From the NCBI GenBank assembly GCA_949373155.1, contig CASICK010000001.1, positions 216,922-280,921 of the forward strand: a stretch of 64,000 bases of DNA, read 5' to 3'. Of the stretch, positions 60,147 to 64,000 are shown one piece after another. The position numbers and the translations under genes were made by a program. The stretch comes from an uncultured Synechococcus sp. GTDB taxonomy: Bacteria; Cyanobacteriota; Cyanobacteriia; PCC-6307; Cyanobiaceae. The notes beneath the pieces are model-generated. The model was not told the DNA's origin. It saw only the letters and a list, made by a program, of their open reading frames with translations, and made no database searches. Each line of letters opens with the position of its first letter. Positions within the stretch are counted from its first letter, which is position 1.

Positions 60147-60176
60147 AAAAAAAAGGGTGGGCATTGCCCACCCTTT
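60147..60176 (-). terminator. Terminator/attenuator between mpeA and the mpeC-like gene
   Basis: AAGGGTGGGC (60153-60162) and GCCCACCCTT (60166-60175) with a 3-base loop, followed on the minus strand by a U-run of 8. It should make mpeBA more abundant than mpeC. Confidence 0.9.
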
Positions 60177-60214
60177 AGCTCCATGCGGAATCAATTAATA
60201 CCTAGAGGTATTAA

Positions 60215-60712
60215 TCAACCCAGGGAGTTGATCACGTAGTCCAGCAAGTTGTTGTACGCAGTCAGAGCTTGGCCGCTCATGTCGCGAGGTGAACAACCGT
60301 CGTTACGCATGTTTGAGAAGCCTGCAACGTAGGTACCAGCATCGATGCTGAGAGCCTTGTAAACTTCTTTCTGGCCATTGATGGCGAGCTCGTCAAGAGG
60401 GCCAGTGCCGCCTGTAACCAAGCAGTAGTTGATCAGACGCAGGTAGTGAACGAAGTCACGCTTGCACTTTTCTTTGCCTTCAGTTGCACACTGGCGTGGC
60501 TGGCGGCCAGTAGCACCGTTTGGGTACTGAGCGTAGACAGCGTCAACGGCGCGCTGAGCGATTCCGTCGTAGTTAGCGGAAAGCTTTTCAGCAGCTTCCA
60601 AACGAGCAGCTGCGCGTTGGATAGAACCCTGAACGGATTCCATGTCTGATGCTGAGGGGAAGCGTGAAGCGCTATCGGCTGCGCCGACAACTGTGGTGAT
60701 AACAGACTTCAT
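60215..60712 (-). CDS. mpeA: Phycoerythrin class II alpha subunit
   Basis: PE-II alpha chain, 165 aa, of the distal rod, absorbing blue-green light. Three bilin sites: Cys75 (PRQCATEGK, the extra site specific to MpeA), Cys83 ([12 protein letters not shown]) and Cys140 ([10 protein letters not shown]). It follows mpeB by about 44 bases and has its own terminator. Chromophore choice at Cys83 depends on MpeY-type or MpeZ-type lyases. Confidence 0.96.
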   Translation of the reverse strand: MKSVITTVVGAADSASRFPSASDMESVQGSIQRAAARLEAAEKLSANYDGIAQRAVDAVYAQYPNGATGRQPRQCATEGKEKCKRDFVHYLRLINYCLVTGGTGPLDELAINGQKEVYKALSIDAGTYVAGFSNMRNDGCSPRDMSGQALTAYNNLLDYVINSLG

Positions 60713-60756
60713 GAGTAGGAAGTTAGTAGTGTTTGACGATTAAATTGAGATCAGGT

Positions 60757-61447
<691 letters not shown>

Positions 61448-61486
61448 ACCCTTGCGCAGAGGGGCTTTTGGGGGGTTTGCATAACG

Positions 61487-62683
61487 TCATGAAAACTTCT
61501 TAAGCACTTGCGAGCAGCTCCATTTCAGTGGTAACCACTGTGAGCTTGTGCTTATTTCCTTGAGGAGACCTAGTTGGTCGTTTAGATCCAGTTTCAGGCA
61601 TGCCCATGCTGCGGCAACTCTTGACTTTGCATATTGAGGAAGGGTCTCTGCCAGTGATGTTCTGACTAACTCCTCCCTCTCATGGATGGATCCAAGACCA
61701 ACCAAGGACGTCAGCAAATAGTTTGCTCCGTAATCGCTCCATAGACGTGAGTGAATACCATCTAATATTTCGATCTGTTGAGGCTTAGGCATTTTGAGGA
61801 GGCTTAGTGCTGCCCCGTATTGCTTTCCCTCATCTCGGTGTTGCAGGTTGTTTTCAATCTCTAATGGGTCTTGAGTGCTTAACCACTCTTCGCGCATGGA
61901 AAGACTTCTAGGGTCATCTTGTAGAAGTGTCGTAATGGTCTTGATGTGTTCTTCAGCTACTTGTGCTTTTTTGTCTGGATCAACGAGCTGAAAGGCACTC
62001 TTTGCTCGTAATGGCATCGAAACAGCACTTTTGATGAGACAGCCCAGCATCGTGATATCACCAGCATCCCCCAGGTCGATCACCGCAGAGCGGCGACGGC
62101 CTGCTTGAAGATCTTGGAGTTGAGGAATCAGTGGCTTCAGTTGATCGAGGTCACCCTCGACCCGAGCGCAAAATGCCCTCGCTGCTCCTGAAATTAATGG
62201 GTTTTCATCATGGATAAGGGTTTGAATGAATGATGTACCACTCTTAAGTTTTAGTCTTGTATGAGCCTGAATCACTGATCTTTTTTGTGGATCGCTTCCT
62301 TTCAAAGCTTTTAGAAGTGAATCACATTGACTTTCAGTTAAAGGGGCAGATATTTGTGTAATTGAATCGGCGGCATTGATGACTGAGGGCTCATCATCAA
62401 ATTCTAGGGCTTTAAATAGACTATCTAAAGCTTGAACATTTTTTCTTCTTCCTAAGGCCTCTATTGCTTTCCGTCTTGTGATTCTGTTAAAGAGGTCTTC
62501 TGGATCAAGATCAACTGCGCTGATCAGACCTTGCAATGACTCGTCACTTGTGCATGCTGCGAGCCTTGTTGCCGCCATATATTTATCTACAGGGTTAGGT
62601 AGATCTTTTGGGTCTGACAAGAGGATTTTTAGAGATGACTCTTCTGACATTCCCTCGAATAAGATATCGAATCGCTCTGCCAT
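61487..62683 (-). CDS. mpeY: Phycoerythrin II alpha bilin lyase MpeY
   Basis: A 398-aa HEAT-repeat lyase from the ATG at 62683 (MAERFDILFEGMSEES). It includes ADRLAACTSDESLQGLI-like text (MAATRLAACTSDES), RRKAIEALGRRKNVQALDSLFKAL and SAVIDLGDAGDITMLGCLI. MpeY attaches phycoerythrobilin to Cys83 of MpeA; the isomerase MpeZ does the same with phycourobilin and is usually encoded in the CA4 island. The next gene downstream is mpeB, the other chain of the same PE-II. Confidence 0.8.
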   Translation of the reverse strand: MAERFDILFEGMSEESSLKILLSDPKDLPNPVDKYMAATRLAACTSDESLQGLISAVDLDPEDLFNRITRRKAIEALGRRKNVQALDSLFKALEFDDEPSVINAADSITQISAPLTESQCDSLLKALKGSDPQKRSVIQAHTRLKLKSGTSFIQTLIHDENPLISGAARAFCARVEGDLDQLKPLIPQLQDLQAGRRRSAVIDLGDAGDITMLGCLIKSAVSMPLRAKSAFQLVDPDKKAQVAEEHIKTITTLLQDDPRSLSMREEWLSTQDPLEIENNLQHRDEGKQYGAALSLLKMPKPQQIEILDGIHSRLWSDYGANYLLTSLVGLGSIHEREELVRTSLAETLPQYAKSRVAAAWACLKLDLNDQLGLLKEISTSSQWLPLKWSCSQVLKKFS

Positions 62684-62858
62684 AATTCTTTTAATTCGTC
62701 GTGACTTCATTAAAGCTTCCCAAATCTACCACTTTGGATTGGGATGACATTAACTGTTGGGTATCGTTGGCTTTTCTGTCCTCAAGCGACTTACTTGAGT
62801 AATCGCATTTGCCAACCACTGCATTGGTATAGTATTGACATCATCGGTTGGATTTAGG

Positions 62859-63179
62859 ATGTCAGTGTCTATTGAAGCCGAAAAAGCATTGCCTCGCTTT
62901 GTACAAATGATTTCTCGAGATATTGATCTTCAAGATCGGTTTAATTGCGTTAATGATATTAATTCCCTGCAGGTTTTGATTAAGTCAGTAGAGCCAATGC
63001 TCACTGGTGCCGCTTTGATTCCATTAGAACAAGCGACCCGACCGCCTAAAATTTTGGTTGATTCTGGCCATACCAGTCAAAAAATTCCTTGGCGTCTTCT
63101 TCGTTGTACTGGCGGTCCTCTAGTTCTCCAGCTCATTTGTCTGAAGTCAAATTTTGCTATTTGGATTGAATCGTGTTGA
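62859..63179 (+). CDS. Small conserved protein of the phycobilisome region (possible Nif11-like N-terminus)
   Basis: A 106-aa protein from the ATG at 62859 (MSVSIEAEKALPRFV). The first 45 residues (RFVQMISRDIDLQDRFNCV, NSLQVLIKSVEP) follow the Nif11 helix pattern weakly, then the sequence becomes unlike it. Overlaps the next gene by 7 bases. Function unknown. Confidence 0.55.
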   Translation: MSVSIEAEKALPRFVQMISRDIDLQDRFNCVNDINSLQVLIKSVEPMLTGAALIPLEQATRPPKILVDSGHTSQKIPWRLLRCTGGPLVLQLICLKSNFAIWIESC

Positions 63180-63481
63180 ATTCTACTTCTGCTCCCATTA
63201 TTGAAAAATTCATTCATTCTGTTGTACAGAGTCATGAGATTGCAACTGGGCTGAAAAAGCTGACATCGCATGATCAAATTGTTGACTATGCCTATACGAA
63301 AGGATTCTTATTTACAAAGGCAGATTGGGATGAATTTATTCATTTAGATTCTGAGGCTTTAATTTCTCAGGACAAACAATCAGCTCTCCTTTATGACACG
63401 AACCATTGGAGTTGGGCTTTTCGTCAGGTTTCGTCCTGGAGAGCTATGCTGATGGAGGGAGCCGATCAAGGTTCTTCTTGA
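63173..63481 (+). CDS. Nif11-like domain protein
   Basis: A 102-aa protein starting with GTG 63173 (or TTG 63176). It shows the Nif11-like pattern: IIEKFIHSVVQSHEIATGL, then LTSHDQIVDYAYTKGFLFT and KADWDEFI. Nif11 domains are leader-like in some peptide-modification systems, but no GG cleavage site, core peptide or modifying enzyme is nearby. A role in phycobilisome biogenesis is guessed from location only. Confidence 0.6.
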   Translation: MLNSTSAPIIEKFIHSVVQSHEIATGLKKLTSHDQIVDYAYTKGFLFTKADWDEFIHLDSEALISQDKQSALLYDTNHWSWAFRQVSSWRAMLMEGADQGSS

Positions 63482-63506
63482 AAATATTCAACTTCATTTG
63501 AATTCC

Positions 63507-63740
63507 ATGAGTGCGCCCCTTTCTGATTCCCAGAAGGATCAAATTCTTGAAGACTTTATTCAGTGTGCCCAGAGTGATAGTGAACTAAAAGAGGAGATTA
63601 AGTCTTCTCGTAATCAAGACGAGCTTATTGCACTTGCAGAGCAAAGGGGGTATCACTTTGATTCATTGACTTTGCTGCGTAAATGGAGTGAGCATACTGA
63701 TTTTTCACAACCTACGTGGATGGGATGGTTTGCAGATTAA
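63507..63740 (+). CDS. Nif11-like domain protein
   Basis: A 77-aa protein from ATG 63507 (MSAPLSDSQKDQILEDF). Nif11-like pattern: FIQCAQSDSELKEEIKSSR, NQDELIALAEQRGYHFDSL, LLRKWSEHTDF. It is 25 bases after the previous Nif11-like gene, so the three small genes look like one unit. It converges with the probable cpeR. Confidence 0.65.
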   Translation: MSAPLSDSQKDQILEDFIQCAQSDSELKEEIKSSRNQDELIALAEQRGYHFDSLTLLRKWSEHTDFSQPTWMGWFAD

Positions 63741-63749
63741 TATTATCCG

Positions 63750-64000
63750 TTATGAATTTATTTCTGAATATCTTGTTTGTTTAGCCCCTTTTTTTGCCCA
63801 ATAGGTTACTAGTTCTTCACCACCTGGCCTTGGAACTGAAGCGATTGCTCTTAAGATTTTAAATGAACGATTTGGCCCCATTGGCCAATTCCCTACAGCT
63901 TTTACGGCCCTTACTCGTCCTCCCAACGATTCCATAATAGCTTCAAACTTTTCTAGTTGTGATTGATCAACAGTCTCAAAAATAAAGTCGCTTCCCTCAC
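63750..64000 (-). CDS. cpeR: Probable phycoerythrin operon regulator CpeR (partial, 3' part)
   Basis: The last 83 codons of a protein that starts beyond the right edge. It reads SDFIFETVDQSQLEKFEAIM, then GNWPMGPNRSFKILRAIASVPRP and TYWAKKGAKQTRYSEI. This resembles CpeR, an activator of phycoerythrin genes in Fremyella, which normally sits with cpeS and cpeT. The family match is from memory and the 5' part is not visible. Confidence 0.6.
   Translation of the reverse strand, partial: EGSDFIFETVDQSQLEKFEAIMESLGGRVRAVKAVGNWPMGPNRSFKILRAIASVPRPGGEELVTYWAKKGAKQTRYSEINS

Noticed and set aside
63173..63740. Nif11-type leader peptides of a RiPP cluster
   Set aside because: No double-glycine site, Cys/Ser/Thr-rich core, or LanM-like or nitrile hydratase-like partner is present.

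Overview
The window is chromosomal DNA of a marine Synechococcus (picocyanobacteria, subcluster 5.1) with a phycoerythrin-II-containing pigment type. This rests on an S10-type ribosomal operon, cyanobacterial genes (ndhN, psaD, ldpA, a Ycf45-like ATPase, the panC-cmk fusion, cyanobacterial gshA) and, from about 46.4 kb to the right end, a phycobilisome rod gene cluster carrying both class I (cpeBA) and class II (mpeBA) phycoerythrin, R-phycocyanin (rpcBA), bilin-synthesis enzymes (pebAB) and many bilin lyases. The strain name cannot be read from the window.

Layout. 0-4.2 kb, minus strand: rplC-rplD-rplW-rplB-rpsS-rplV-rpsC-rplP (the last cut by the window edge). 4.5-10 kb, mostly plus strand: ndhN, ldpA, the Ycf45-like ATPase, tRNA-Gln, a HAD phosphatase and recA with a LexA-type box. 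10-23 kb: small DUF proteins, a helicase-like protein with decayed motifs, tyrA, a CrtD-like desaturase, a fructosamine-kinase-like protein, a CAAD protein, a JAMM/MoeB-rhodanese pair, a two-domain CobO-like protein, a LarE-like protein, a glutamate decarboxylase broken by a frameshift, speD, recF and tRNA-Arg. 23-33.5 kb, minus strand: a GNAT protein, ppc, gshA, trpE, psaD, a histidine kinase, rodA and mrp. 33.6-46.4 kb: hemF, an amidase, a CCB1-like protein, RNase D, an LpxB-like protein, tRNA-Cys, a K+ channel-like protein, small conserved genes, an aldo/keto reductase, purM, rlpA and panC-cmk.

46.4-64 kb is the phycobilisome region and the most specialised part. On the minus strand rpcB-rpcA is followed, after a terminator, by a tightly overlapping rpcT-rpcE-rpcF-tyrosine phosphatase unit. 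Upstream lies a small unknown gene followed by an S-type lyase, pebA and pebB. Divergent from these are cpeB-cpeA (plus) with a structured leader and a strong terminator. Then come a CpeF/MpeV-type lyase, a DUF2656-like protein, a small CpcD-domain protein, cpeY-cpeZ, an MpeU-like lyase, a frameshifted mpeC-like gamma/linker gene, mpeA and mpeB behind a clear promoter, mpeY, three small genes (two of them Nif11-like) and the 3' part of a probable cpeR. The cluster makes, isomerises and attaches bilins to phycocyanin and phycoerythrins and builds the rods.

Three genes (DUF1815, glutamate decarboxylase, mpeC) each carry one apparent single-base frameshift, and recF lacks a normal start codon where the family begins. 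Sequencing error and real decay cannot be told apart from the sequence alone. I did not find a clearly new defence or mobile system. The best under-described signals are the Nif11-like trio beside cpeR, the phosphatase translationally coupled to phycocyanin lyases, a candidate small RNA at 39.3 kb and the structured cpeB leader.
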